Below the pieces are notes generated by a model. It searched no databases. It saw only the letters and a list, made by a program, of their open reading frames with translations, and was not told the DNA's origin. DNA of 64,000 bases from Dipteronia dyeriana (taxonomy: Eukaryota; Streptophyta; Magnoliopsida; Sapindales; Sapindaceae). The translations under genes and the position numbers were made by a program. Positions 11,041 through 23,465 of the stretch are shown here, in pieces (position 1 is the stretch's first letter; the number at the start of each line of letters is the position of its first letter). Location: NCBI GenBank assembly GCA_032871835.1, contig CM065301.1, positions 77,532,069 through 77,596,068 of the forward strand, given 5' to 3'.

Positions 11041-14000
11041 GGCTTGATGTATGTTAATGTAGAAGTGATTGGGTGTGTAATTCAGGCCATGTTGGACATA
11101 TGTGCAACCAACAATTTGTGGCACAACGAGAGGTAGACAGATTGAGTATGAATTTATTGGAAAGCACAAACAAGATCAAAGCAGTGAATTCTAGAGCAAT
11201 GCCAGTTCGTGGTGTGGCAGAAACGACACTAAGGGTGGGATCTTGGTTAGGCAAATGTAGCATGATTGTAGTACCACTTGATGATTTTGACCTAATACTT
11301 GGTATTGAGTTCTTTACCAAGGTAAAGACAATGATGATGCTATATCTATAGGGAATTCTTATTGGGGATGAGGAAAATCCCTATTTTGTGTAAACTTGTG
11401 GTGGGACTCAAGACATTAAACAGGGGTAAGACAAGGGGGCCGTTATTTCTGCTAAGCAAGTAGGCAAGGGTCTAAAGAAGGGGCAGATGACTTATGTGGC
11501 TGCGTTGATACAGATCAAGCCTGATGTAGTTGTGGGAGTACCTGATGAAGTTGGGGCAGTACTTGAAGAATTTGATGATGTTATGCCTAATGAGCTACCA
11601 AGGGAACTTCCATCTAGAAGGACTAAAGACCATCGAATTGATTTCGGCAGGGGCCAAACTACCAGCACTAGCTCCTAATAGAATGACACCTTATGAATTG
11701 ACAGAGTTGAGGAAACGATTGGATGGGCTACTAGGAGTTGGTCTAGTACAACCATCTAAAGCTCCATATGGTGCTCATGTGCTGTTTCAGAATAAGCAAG
11801 ATGGTTCGTTGCGAATGTGCGTGGATTATAGAGCATTGAACAATGTCACTTTGAAAAAAAAGTACCCAGTGTTAAATGTAGCAGACTTGTTTGACAGATT
11901 GTCTAATGCCTCTTATTTGACCAAGATAGACCTTAGGTCTGGTTATTGGCAAGTCAGGGTAGCTGAAGGTGATGAGGCAAAGACTACATGTGTGACAAAG
12001 TATGGCTCTTTTGAGTTTTTGGTGATGCCTTTTGGGTTAACCAATGCTCCTGCTACGTTTTGCAATTTGATGAATGAGTTCTTGGATAAGTTTGTTGTTA
12101 TGTACCTAGATGATATAGTGGTATACAATGAAACTTTGGCTGAGCATATTGCTCATTTTAGAAGAGTGTTCTCTCAGTTAAGGGAACACAAGTTATATGT
12201 TAAGAATGAGAAATATGAGTTCTGCCAGCAATAAGTGATGTTCTTAGGGCATTGGGTCGGTAAGGAAAAATTAGGATGGATGAAAGGAAGGTTGAAGCCA
12301 TCCGAAATTGACCAGCTCCTTCTAAAATTACAGATTTAAGGTCTTTTCTAAGCCTTGCCAATTATTATATACGTTTCATTGAAGGTTATTCAAAGAAAGT
12401 TAGTTTATTGACTGATATGTTGAAGAAGGATAGAAAATGGGTGTGGTCTGAAACATGTCAAAGTGCATTTGATAAGTTGAAGACAACAGTGTCTTCAGAG
12501 TCTATATCGTGTCTACCAGATTTTGAGAAGCCTTTTGAAGTGCACACTGATGCATTTGATAGAGATCTTGGAGGAGTTCTTGTTCAAAAGGGGTATCTAA
12601 TTGCTTTTGAAAGCAGAAAGTTGAAAGAGGCAGAGCAGAAGTATTCAGCCCAGGAAAAGGAGATGACAACAGTAATACATAGTCTTGATACTTGAAGGGA
12701 CTACTTGTTGGGAATAAAATTTACAGTGGTGACTGATAATGTTGCAAACATTTATTTCAAGACACGGAAAAGTTGACTCCTAAACAAGCACGTTGGTAAG
12801 AATACTTGGCTGAATTTAACTTTGTGTGGGGTGCATCGTCCTGGCTGTCAGAATCAAATAGTTGATGCTTTAAGTAGAAAAGAACTACAAGGGTATGTTT
12901 CTGTATTAGCTGTCTTGCAGTCCAAATTTTTGGAAAGTGAATGAGCAAGCTGAGAATGATTCTAATTACACCAAACTGAGGCAATAAGTGGTAGATGGCA
13001 TGGTGCGTAGATATTGAGTGAAAAATAACATGTTGTACGCCAAAGGTAGTAGGTTGTTTGTTCCAAGTGGGGGTGGACTAAAGCAGAAATTGTTGAAAGA
13101 GACACATTATCCTCAGTGGGCAGCACATATAGGTGTTAAAAGAATGGTAGTCTTACTGTCTAGGAGTTACTATTGGCCCAAATTACGTGAGGATGTGGAG
13201 ATGTATGTCAATACATGCTTGGTTTGTTAGCTTGACAAGACTAGGCGAAAGAAACATATTGGTTTGTTGCAACCATTGTCAATTCCAGAGAAACTATAGG
13301 TTTCAATTTCTATGGATTTTATTGTTGGTTTTCCTGAAGTTAATGGCATGAGATCTGTTTTGGTGGTGGTTGACAGGTTTTCAAAGTATGCAATGTTTAT
13401 TGTAGCTCTAAATGCATGTCTAGTAGAACAAGTAGCAAAATTATTTTTTACGAATGTGATGAAGCATTTTAGAGCGCCATCCGATATTGTGAGCAATCGG
13501 GATGCTCGTTTTATAGGAAAGTTTTGGACATACTTGTTCAATTTGATGGGATCAGAATTGAAGTTCTCTACAACAAACCATCCACAGATGGATGGTCAGA
13601 TAGAAAGGATCGGTGCTCTTTTGGAAGAGTACTTGAGACACTATATGACTGCAAGTCAAAAAAATTGATTGGATTTACTTGATGTGGAACAGTTTTGCTA
13701 CAATCGGCACAAGTCATCATCTACTGATTTAAGTCCAGCAGAATTGTGCATAGGGTATTAGTCTTTGACTCTATCGGAGGTAACACAGTAGAATGATCAG
13801 GGACTATGTCCAGCAACGTACAGATTTGCTCGGGAGAAGACTGGGCTGATTGAAAGAGCCATTGAGAGTTTGGCTAAGGCTGTTAGAAGGATGAAGAAGT
13901 ATGCCGATCAGAATCGTCGTGCATTAGAGTTCAATGTAGGTGATAAGGTGTTGTTGAAGCTTACTCCACATATTTAGAAGAAAGTCACGGACCGAATATA

Positions 14001-14442
14001 TCATAGAGGTTTGATTCAGAAGTATGATGGACCGTTTGTGATTAAGGAAAGGGTTAGAAATGTGGCATATAGATTGGCTTTACCAAATCGATTGAAGGTA
14101 CATCCGACATTTCATGTTAGTGTCTTGAAACCCTACCATGTAGAAACTGAAGATCATAGTAGGATACAACAGAGGCGGGAGCCTCTGGTTATCAAAAAAG
14201 AATTCGACAAAACAGTGTTGAGGGTTATTGATCACAAGACAGTGGGAGAGAGCAAACTGAATAGAAGAATGGATTTTCTGATTCAGCGGAAGGGAGAAAG
14301 TGTTTCAGATGCCACTTGGGAGAAAGGGGCAACATTATGGCAGTTTGAAGATTTAATCCAGCAATACTTGGAGAACCTCCCGACGAGGACATCAGCTTCT
14401 TCATGTGGGGGTGGTTTGTTACATACCCAAAATTTAGCATAG
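11041..14442 (+). pseudogene. Broken pol of element A (PR, RT, RNase H, INT, chromodomain)
   Basis: The protease remnant near 11090 reads LDIC instead of LDTG. Reverse transcriptase is the best-preserved block (about 11680-12234), with [31 protein letters not shown] and the catalytic YLDD. RNase H (12408-12790) has the DA(F/S)D-like phrase and then frameshifts. Integrase (13018-13670) has the zinc-binding H-H-C-C region and the DFI...NRDARF core. A chromodomain-like tail (14011-14442) has FHVSVLKPYH and a SDATWEKG motif. In-frame stops occur near 12234, 13228, 13668 and 13978, with several frame changes. The order PR-RT-RH-INT-chromodomain is diagnostic of chromoviruses. Confidence 0.9.
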
Positions 14443-15388
14443 GTTGTTGCCTATGCAATGGGTTTGGTGTGGGAGGCATCAGGCCAAAACAAGGCATGTT
14501 GGGTAGGAATGGCCTTAGGTAGCAAGTATGATGTGTATGTTGGCTTGGATAGGCTGGCAATGTGCAAACAGCAAGGGAGGTTGGCTAAAAACAAGCTTGG
14601 CATGCAGATAGCAAGCTTGGTGTGTTGAAAACAAGCTTAGCGTGCAGACAGCAAGCTTGGTGTGGTGAAAACAAGCTTGGCGTTCAGAAACAAGCTTGGT
14701 GTGTGATGTTGGGATGTTGCGTGTAGAAAAAAAGCTTGGCATGTGCGGAGTTAGGCGTTATGTGCGAAGAACAAGCTTGACAGGCTAAAACAAGCTTGGC
14801 ATGGGAAAATAAGCTTGGCATGGGCAAGGCATATGAGTGGCATGTGCAATTTAAGCACACATGTGGGGAAATATGTGTGGGAAACATGTGTAAAACCAAC
14901 GCTTATCTGATAGGAATTTGGCATGTGGAAAATATGTTTTCTGTGTTGGAAGATAGTTACGATGCAGTTATTTCTGTAGCCTTTGTGTTGTAATATATAT
15001 ATATACTCAGAGTGTTGAGTATTTTGGTAGAGAGATCAGAGTTGTGATCATCTTGCAAACATTGTATAATTGTGTTCCTGATAATTAATGTAAAATAGTT
15101 GGGTTGAGATTGGTTCTAGTAATTGGATGTGTTCTTACTTTACATTGTTGTATGTGTGCATGTTGTGAGACATACCTGTTGTAAACAGGCTTATGGTGCA
15201 TGTTGGCTGTGTTTACTTGGTGCAATGTTTGTGTGTAATATTCAGATTGTATGATTGAGTGTTCTGGTGATTTGTGAACTCTGAAAGATAACAGTTTGTG
15301 TGACTGTTATAGAAGGGAATTGGCTAGTTGGGAAGGGTTTAGAAAATGCACAAGATAAAATTCATCGACAATTTTTGCTTGTGTAACA
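14417..15388 (+). repeat. Right LTR of element A
   Basis: It starts TGTTACATACC after the purine tract GTGGGGGTGG and ends GTGTAACA. About ten copies of a roughly 20-bp unit centred on AAGCTTGG lie between 14585 and 14825. The 3' open frame of pol runs a short way into it, as is common in such elements. Confidence 0.9.
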
Positions 15389-16660
15389 GATTGACATCTT
15401 TATGGGTAATCCTGACCACGGTTCGGTTCCGGTTCAGTTTCGATTTGAAACTGTCAATTTCGGTTCGGTTGCAAGGTCAAACCATAAACGGCCTAACCTA
15501 TTTGGTTTACGATTTGTAATTACTGGCTTGATGGTTCGGTTATGGTTCCATATAGGTTTTACAACTTTATTTTTCTAAGGGATTGGTTTGTTTGTTTTTT
15601 AAAGTAAAAAACTGACGGTTTTTTACTCATAACCGTAACCGAACCGTCTCGGAACCGGTTTCGTAATTGGTGGTTACGATCACGATTTCAGTTACATTTT
15701 TGACCGTACGGTTCAGGTTCAGAACTGCCGGTTTAACTGGACCGTGTCCACCTCTAGTTATGGGTCAAAGGTCGGGATCCGATAAAATTAGGATCTATAA
15801 GCACAGTCCCAAATATAACTCGCACACAAAAAGGAAGGGTCTTCAAAAACTAAACCCCAGAGGTAAAGCTTCATTTTAAAATCTCCGACTATCAAGATAA
15901 TGGACCCTTGGTTCATAGGGTGTGGTTTGACATATGTCAGATTAACAAGTTTTAGTAGAACCGGCAAAATTGACCTGTAACCCGCCAACCCGACACGAAC
16001 CCGATGACAATAAACGGGTTGGGTTAGCTTCTTAACGGGTTCGGGTCATAATCGGGTCGACCCGTGTAACCCGATTATTATATGGGTCATGCTGGGTTTG
16101 GTTAAACGGATTCGCGAGTGACCCGTTTAACCCGTTTAGTCATATAAATATATTTATAATTATCATTATTACAGGGATTACAAATGAATTTTTACATACT
16201 ATATAATCATTCTTTAGGTTTCAACAGCAATCACTAATTTTGTTTGGACTATGGACGACTGTTTTTACCTTTCGGGGTGACTGTATTTAATCATATATTT
16301 GTTGCATTATTTGATGGTATTATATTGAATTGGAACGGATTATTAAAAACTATTACTCTATTAAGTTGGATGTATTTGTGGCAGGTTGAAAAATTACAAA
16401 TTTAATATGAATGTTCTAAAAAATGTTAGACAAACATTTTCGGGTTAAACGGGTCACACCGGACTCATCATGACCCGATCAGATTATTAAACATGTTACG
16501 GGTCAACCCGTATAACCCATTTAGTTAAACGGATCATATCGGATTTCAAAAGGTTATCCCATTAAATTAAACAGGTCATATCAGGTTAAAATTAATACTA
16601 TTCAGATCGTATCGGGTTAAGATCAACCCGACCCATGAACCCGAGTTACCAGCCATGAGT
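15389..16660. repeat. Two low-complexity hAT-like repeats between element A and LARP6
   Basis: At about 15405-15760 are dense CGGTTCGGTT/CCGGTTC motifs. The right edge ends CCGTGTCCACCTCTAG, the complement of the GGTGGACACGG ends common in plant hAT-type MITEs. At about 15960-16655 a second block is framed by AACCCGAC/GAACCCGA motifs on both sides with ACGGGT and GACCCG repeats and an AT-rich core. Neither has coding capacity, and no clear target duplication was found. From 16661 to 17017 is the probable 3' UTR and downstream DNA of the next gene. Confidence 0.45.
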
Positions 16661-17017
16661 TTTAGTCGAATGAAAACCAAGTCTTTTTTGTTTTGAAGTT
16701 AATATAACTAGTCATAAGATAGGCCGTTATCTTTTCTGCTGAAAATGTTTCTATACATTACAAAGTGCGACCAGTAGCATTTCTCCAGAAAGTGAACCCA
16801 AAGAAAGTTTATATTACTCATCGTAACCCCATTTCATATGCAAACAGAGAGCATCATCACAGATGTTGAGTACATTGGTGTCAGTGTTTCAAGCTTAATT
16901 ATTTGCAAGTGTACATTCAAACCAACACCCAAGCCCAATCTCCACATCTATACACTGTATATATATTTTAAAAAAACAATACAAAGGTTACAATGGATGC
17001 AGAGATCAAATCACTTG

Positions 17018-20000
17018 CTAGCTTTGACTGGCGGCAGGAGGCCGACCGCGTCCCATTGTGAATCCTCTGGTTCCATCAGGCATTCTTGGACCTGGAGGTG
17101 GTTTTGATTCAACGACATGAGCAGAGAAACTAGTCCCATGGCCTGGTGGAGATAGAATATATTCAATCAATTCAAAATCTTCGTAAAAAATGGTTACAAG
17201 AAAAAAAAAAAAAAAAAAAAAAAAAGCAAAAACAGATCCAGTAGTCAGTCTAAATACCCAAGCAGTTGGTACCACGGTATCTGCTGTTACCGCCGTTTCT
17301 CCTTACTCGTCCTCGATTTCTACCTTTCTGCCCATTTTTCTCCTTGGATAAATGGTCCCCTTCCTGAAAATAATGAATAGCCTATTAACTGCCGAATCCT
17401 CTACATATGATGACAATCTTTATTTTATTTTTTTCATTTTATGGATACATATGAAAGAGACTGACTATAAAATTTGCCTTTATCTGGCCAAATCTTTAAA
17501 CCATAAAATTATAACATTCTTTTATTCATGCTCCAACTAGTTTCCCAGTTTGCCAAAAAGACCAGAACAAAAATAACCAATATATTCTCCAGCAGTTTTA
17601 ATAGCAGCTGCAGTAAATCTTTAAATATTCATATAATTCAATCGACGATATGCTCTTAAGGATTTAGCAGTAGCCTCCTATACCAATCACGGCAGTTAGT
17701 AGCATGTAAAGCACTTACCTCATCATCGTGAGTATCTTCATGATGCTCACTTGAGTTATGATTCTCCTCATCTCCTGTTTGCTCAGATGCATGACCAATG
17801 CCATTCTTCTCCGACTCAGATCCCCTCCGTACTTGCATTTTATGGCCATATTTTCCCTTTTACACGATTTACAGATAAACCACCATTAGTGCCGGTTTTC
17901 ATTACGAGTAAATAAGGAAAAGAAAGAACAACTACCATTCGTTGTAGAAGCTTAACCCGCATTCCATTTCTCCAGTCATGTTCATTATTTAAAGTGGCAA
18001 CCTGATCCAACCGCCAGAAAAGTATCAGGACCATAAATAAAAAATTAAGTATCATCAGCCAAATGCGGTAAAATTGCAGACGTTTATTTGACACTCACAG
18101 CTTTTTCAGCAGCCTCCACAGTCTCATACTCCACGAGAGCATGCAACTACATACAGCAACCAGAAAAATTACAAAATGGATAAAAAAAAAACTATTACCC
18201 CAACCTCCTATTCAGGTCTTTAATCTAATAATTAATATATCAACCATTTCATAATAGCTGCTTTTGAATACTGGCTTCAATTTATTTCTCCAGGAAATAA
18301 TATTTTTTTTTAATTATCAACAAAATTTAAGCAACTATATGACCCATTTAATTCTTCACAGAATAAAGATTGAACTGTTCATTGTTATCAATAAAAAAGA
18401 GGCAAATACAATACTCATGCAAAACAAAACTCCCGCTTTAAGCATCAGTTTATTTGGTTCCATACCTTATTACTAATCAAGATCTCGGCCCTGTTGCCTC
18501 TCTTTGACTCTTCCACAGCTTGAGGATCGTGAATGCATATATTTTTAATACTGGAAATTCAGGGGAAAATAACAATCAATGAAACAGAGAAAACACGGTC
18601 TCAAATACAACATCAAAGAGGAAAAATGAATACTAAGAAAGATCAAATGCTTACTTTCCAGCTTCAACAAACATTCTCCGAATGTTCTCCACCGAGTGAT
18701 CCTCTGGTAGATTCTCTACCAAAACAGTGAATAACTAGGGTCCACAAATTAGATGCTAAAAGTTTATCAAATAACATATGAGAATGAAAAAATCAAGTCC
18801 TTTCGATCAATACCTTTTGATCCCTGGCCTCGGTAACTGGAGGAGGATTAAGGCGTCTCACCTTCTTCCCGTTTGAACTCACAACCTGTATAGTTGTTTT
18901 TAATTAAAAAACTGAAATCAAAGTAACCTTTCCATCCCTTGATGGAAATCATTTCATAATTGTGAAGCTTAGGAGATAAAATCACTATTGTAAGCCCTAT
19001 TTCAGTAGCCAAATCAGAGATTTATATTTATGACTTCACATGTGAATAACTACACCAACACCATTGACTTTTTAAAAGAAAGAAAGCTTACAATCAAGGG
19101 CGAATCCTTAAGTGCAACCGCTATGGATGCATAGTCTCGGGTAAGCTTCTTCATTTTCCTAAAAGAAGCAATAACCGAGATTGGAACTGCAAGAGCAATA
19201 AACCATAACTATGTAGATTCAGTTGAAAAAAAAAAGATAGGTAACAAATATCTGTGTTTAACGAAAAGAGAAAGGTAACCTAGGAGGCTTTAAAGGATAA
19301 ATGCAAACAAAAATAAAAATGTGTGCAAATATACACAAACAAACAAAAAGAGGGAGGTAACATCCAGGCAAACAGCCAGATACAACTCCAGAGACACAGC
19401 CACATTAAGGTGAATGCATTTTCAACTAACATGAGTGAGCACATGCATGCAAAACATGGACACACAAGCGTGAACATAAACACACAAGAATGTGCACACG
19501 CACTCTCGCACACGGACTTGCTCGGTTGCTCTAACATATTAGCGCTACATGCAGCGGATTGGGATATCTAAAGACCACAGCACACTACAGAAATTGAAGA
19601 AGAAAATGAGATCTGGATGGTTTTTTAAAATTACAGTAAAGATATATGTAAGATTCTTGAACTCCGGAACAGAGAAGGCAAATATAACATTTTATCATGT
19701 CAACAAACATCCAAATTTTGATAAATACCAGATCAACTCTGATTAGCAAACCATATCCAGACTATGAGTGCCTATAATTGGCATGATTGACCCTAGGCAA
19801 TGGCATCGCTAGAAAATAGTATCGGGACGGGATAATTTTCTTTTTCAATATAATGTTTTTGTTAGTATGAAATTATTAAGTGTACCTAAATATTAAGAGA
19901 AAATGTGAGTTTATCTTTTAAAATGTTCTTAAGCGAAATTTAAAGAGGTTGGTCAGTGGTACGCCTCTCACCCCAACACACACCATGAGGTTGTGGGTTC

Positions 20001-22292
20001 AAGTCGTATCCCCTCTCCCAAATCCCGAATTTATTTAATAGATCAAAAATAAATAAACACATAGTACAAACTACAAAAACAATAAATAAAAATATATATA
20101 ATTAAAATTTTGTTGGATACTTTCTGCAGTATAACAATTTCCAACTCCTTTCATTCATGGTTTAAGCTTCAATTCATGTATAACAAAAAGAAGAGCCAAA
20201 ACAAAGGGTGTATATTACCAAATGGGAACTTCATTGATTACCAAAATGGGTTTCAATTGTTAGTTGTTATATAGGAATTACAATAAACATTGAATACATG
20301 GTAATAGCATGTTTCCTAAATTGCAAAAGTTATATACATGTATTTTCGTAATAATTAATTCTTTTCCACAAAACTCGGCTGGGATATAGCCCAGCCTATC
20401 TCAAACCACAGTCCGCCCATGACCATAGGTAAATTCATATTATAGATGCAGTTAAAACTTATGTGTAGGAAATGGTAATAACTTTATGGAAATAAACAAA
20501 TGAAATTAAATTGATAACAGCTTTACTCCAAGTATACATATCCTATAAATATTGCACATCTCAATAGCCAAGTTTATGAGGGGAATATGATAAATATTGG
20601 AAAAGAAGATTCTACAGTCCAGTAGCATGTGAAGTGGATCATTGAACATTTATATAAAAGAAAACAAACTAATTAGCTGAATCGTTAGCTTCCAAGGGTT
20701 ATAAAGGTTATAATCTTAGGAAAAGCTTGCAAGGAAGCTAGAAGAATGCATATCTGGTATTCGTTTCAGCTACCCTAAATAATCAAGAAAAAATAACAAT
20801 ATCAGGTGTAAAGGCAATAAAGGGGAAATAAAAATTAGAAATGTTAAATTAAACAATCAAGAGTACAAAGTTATGACACCACATAAAAATGCCAAATAGA
20901 GAAGGAATCAGACAGAAGTCAATTGCATAGTCATTCAGATTGACCCCAGAAGCTCGGCACAGCAAATTGGCTATGCCAGGAAAACATCCAGGCTAGTCAA
21001 CCCGTCATAAGTACCTGCTTTATTTCATCATCTTCGACGTCTCTATATTCTAAAGAAGTTTTTTAGATTATTGTTGACTTAAAAACATTAACTTGATCCA
21101 CTAGTCATTTTCTTTTCTTTTCAATTCAATTAATTATTTTACTATGTATCCGGTCTTGCCAAAAGTAAAAAAAGATTGCATATTTGTTGGTTTGTGTAGC
21201 AAAAACACAGAAGTTCCATCGCAAACCTTCCTTTTTAAGCTATTCTACAACTTCCCCAACTCTTGCTTCAGTTAATCATTTTTACAACGGACTGACTGAA
21301 GAGAAAGTTACCCAAAGAAGTATAGGAAATATGAATTTCAAAGGCATGCACTCCAATGATTTCTTATTTGGAAATAAATACTAGACCAACATATCATGCA
21401 TAGATTATGTAAGTTTAGTAATTCTCGAATAGATGTGATTTTATGAGCTAGGTATTTCAAAAAACTGGGAACACAACTCCAAAATGCAAAGCACTTACCA
21501 AATCCCTGTCTGTTCTTCTTAATCAAATTCATCATATGCTTGTCGGTTGGCAAATTTTCATCACTGAAATAATATTCCACCTACAACACAATCAGAAAGA
21601 TTTTCAGCAAGTAATGTACCAGTGAGTATGTATGGTCAAAGATCCAAACTGAGAGAGCTACAAACTCAAACACCAAGAAGTAGAAATGATATAGCTTAGT
21701 ACTTCAATTGTTACTTTTGTTTAATATTGCATTTGGCAGCATGAAATTAGGCCAAAGAATCGGCATTGGATAGAATTTGAGGCTGTATTGACTAGAAAAA
21801 CTTAAGACCGACGACATCTCCAATTACATAGATGTTAGCAATTCAACTCTATTTAATGTTATATTGTGTGAAAATTAGGTTTAAATATCAACCCAACGCT
21901 TTCTCGGAAGTTCAACGTTTCTAGGTTTAAATGCAAAGCAAGCACAGAAGAGCAATTCAAGAAATAAAATCAATAATCCCAAAATAAATCAAACTTCGAT
22001 TGCATAATGAGAGAGAGAGAGAGAAGATTGCCTGTTTAATGATCTGGCGTTTCAAATCATCTGTGAGAACAGCAACGGCAGTAGGCAAGTGGTCATCTTT
22101 ACACTGACCTTCCTGATCAAGATCAAGATCATTATCATGATCGTAATCAGACGGTGGACCTTGAACGTCGTCAACGACGACGTCGTGCTCGGGTGATCCG
22201 ACAGGAGAGAAATCGGGATCGTAGGGTGGAGATGGTGGGGTGGAGATGTCGGTACTGGTGGCGGTGGCGGCAGGAGACTCTGCGCCGCCCAT
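17018..22292 (-). CDS. LARP6: LARP6-type La-related RNA-binding protein
   Basis: LARP6 proteins bind mRNA through a La motif plus an adjacent RRM and control translation or stability. Eleven exons (minus): 22032-22292, 21499-21580, 19092-19186, 18814-18885, 18655-18734, 18466-18550, 18099-18146, 17936-18001, 17719-17856, 17258-17363, 17018-17142. Phases agree throughout and give 385 residues, close to plant LARP6a length. The N-terminus is acidic and P/S-rich. The La motif (about 78-165) has VEYYFSDENLPTDKHM and SFRKMKKLT. The RRM (about 171-262) has LFTVLVENLPED and ALVEYETVEAAEKAV. The C-terminal SUZ-C motif reads PGPRMPDGTRGFTMGRGRP (362-379). No PAM2 motif is seen, which argues for the 6a type. 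Intron 1 has a GC donor. Intron 2 is 2.3 kb and contains a SINE-like insert. Intron 10 carries an A-run of about 25. Confidence 0.95.
19946..20060 (+). mobile_element. SINE-like insert in LARP6 intron 2
   Basis: An RNA polymerase III A-box (TGGTCAGTGG, 19950-19959) and B-box (GGTTCAAGTC, 19996-20005) lie at tRNA-like spacing. An AT/A-rich tail follows (about 20035-20110). It is antisense to the host gene. The ends and target duplication are not defined. Confidence 0.5.
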
Positions 22293-22985
22293 TTGGGAAC
22301 GAGAGAGGGAAGAGGAAGAAGAAGACGACTGGAGTCGGTAAATGTGTAGAAAAATATTTTTAAGACATTAAAACCCCTCCCGCCCAGCGTTTCTTCTCCG
22401 CACTCCTCTCTCTCTCTCTCGTGGATTCTACATGGGCTATTTTAAATACCAAACATGACCATTTTTGTCATTTAATCTCCTCATTTTCATCGACACCGTT
22501 TCAAATAAGGAAACACTGGACCGCACCTCTTCACTGTTCTATTATTATGGAATATCAAATTAAATTATTAACTATGCAATTTCGTAGATAAGATAAGGTT
22601 GGTATAATGATAGAACAATATTTGGATATTGATTAGTCAGTACTTAATGTACTTATTCCACTAATAGGACGGTGTCATGTGATCTATTTTATTAGATAAT
22701 TAAAAAAAATATATCATAAAGTTGATATATATTTTTCATAGTGATATATATAATAAGGTTGTAGTTCCTGGATTCTTCGAGTTGTGTCCTTTCCCACGAA
22801 CTCAAAATTATTGTATTTTTCTTTTTTATGAAAAGTTTTAAACAGACAAAACAGACATTGATAAAATATTTTGGTATTTCAAATTTTTTGTAAGAATGAC
22901 AACAGAAGGTTTGTTTATTCTTTTTTTTTTCCTTTCAAATAAACACATTCTTAGAATATTATAATTTTTGGATGAATGTGTTTGC
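22293..22985 (-). promoter_or_regulatory. LARP6 upstream region
   Basis: This is the interval between the LARP6 start codon and the second retrotransposon stack. It holds a pyrimidine-rich (CT)n stretch at about 22405-22420 (GA repeats on the gene strand), consistent with a plant 5' UTR or Y-patch promoter. I see no clear TATA box. The distal part is AT-rich with nothing recognisable. Confidence 0.4.
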
Positions 22986-23057
22986 TGTTGTGAATAAACG
23001 AAAAATCAATTGAAGAAAGATGAACTGAGATTAGAGAGACGGGAGAACAGAGCTTCT

Positions 23058-23418
23058 TGTCACGGGGTTAGAGTTTGCGCAGCACACCCGTGCGGCACTT
23101 AGGCAAATTCTATGAGAATGTTGCTAAGTAAGCCTTACAAGAGAGATTTGAGAGAAAAGAGTAGAAGAGCTTGAATGGAAAACAAAGATTGTATTGCTAT
23201 GAAAGAAGCTTTACAATGCTTTGGATACTAGAATGCTTAAGTTTCTAGGATCCAAAGCATTGTAAAGCTTCCTTCATAGCAATACAATCTTTGTTTTCCA
23301 TTCAAGCTCTTCTACTCTTTTCTCTCAAATCTCTCTTGTAAGGCTTACTTAGCAACATTCTTATAGAATTTGCCTAAGTGCCGCACGGGTGTGCTGCGCA
23401 AACTCTAACCCCGTGACA
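23058..23418. repeat. Palindromic 5' LTR of element B
   Basis: The first arm (23058 to about 23225) is an LTR end in reverse orientation. After a spacer of about 25 bp the complementary arm (about 23251-23418) is the LTR end in forward orientation. The arms match almost base for base. The first arm plus spacer follow the LTR of element C closely down to TTTCTAGGAT. The U3 part, including the TATA box, is missing. This LTR is much closer to element C than to element B's own 3' LTR. Confidence 0.88.
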
Positions 23419-23433
23419 GTTGGTATCAAAGCC
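23419..23433 (+). other. Primer-binding site of element B
   Basis: GTTGGTATCAAAGCC directly follows the LTR. It differs from the usual TGGTATCAGAG by one G-to-A change. Confidence 0.8.
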
Positions 23434-23465
23434 AGGGTAAGCAACCACAACTAGTTCGTGAAGCA

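Larger units (their letters stand above)
5852..15388 (+). mobile_element. Degenerate Ty3/gypsy chromovirus (element A), split by a nested element
   Basis: The left LTR is 5852-6029 plus 9112-9857, and the right LTR is 14417-15388. Both begin TGTT and end TGTAACA. A tRNA-Met type primer site follows the left LTR, and a purine tract precedes the right LTR. Between them, in plus orientation, are gag, protease, reverse transcriptase, RNase H, integrase and a C-terminal chromodomain-like region. All of these are broken by stops and frameshifts. Without the nested 3.1-kb insertion the element is about 6.45 kb. Gene order and the chromodomain place it with plant chromoviruses; the exact clade is not resolved. 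A clean target duplication is not visible (at most GAT), consistent with age. Confidence 0.93.

Noticed and set aside
5852..15388. Endogenous pararetrovirus origin for element A
   Set aside because: True LTRs, a PBS, a PPT and an integrase-chromodomain order are present, as in chromoviruses.
22154..22363. Arginine-rich plus-strand frame
   Set aside because: It is antisense to LARP6 exon 1; its composition comes from the acidic/proline codons on the other strand.
23058..23418. The palindrome as a terminal inverted repeat of a DNA transposon
   Set aside because: It is followed by a tRNA-Met primer site and gag, and matches LTR sequence on both arms, so it is a rearranged LTR.
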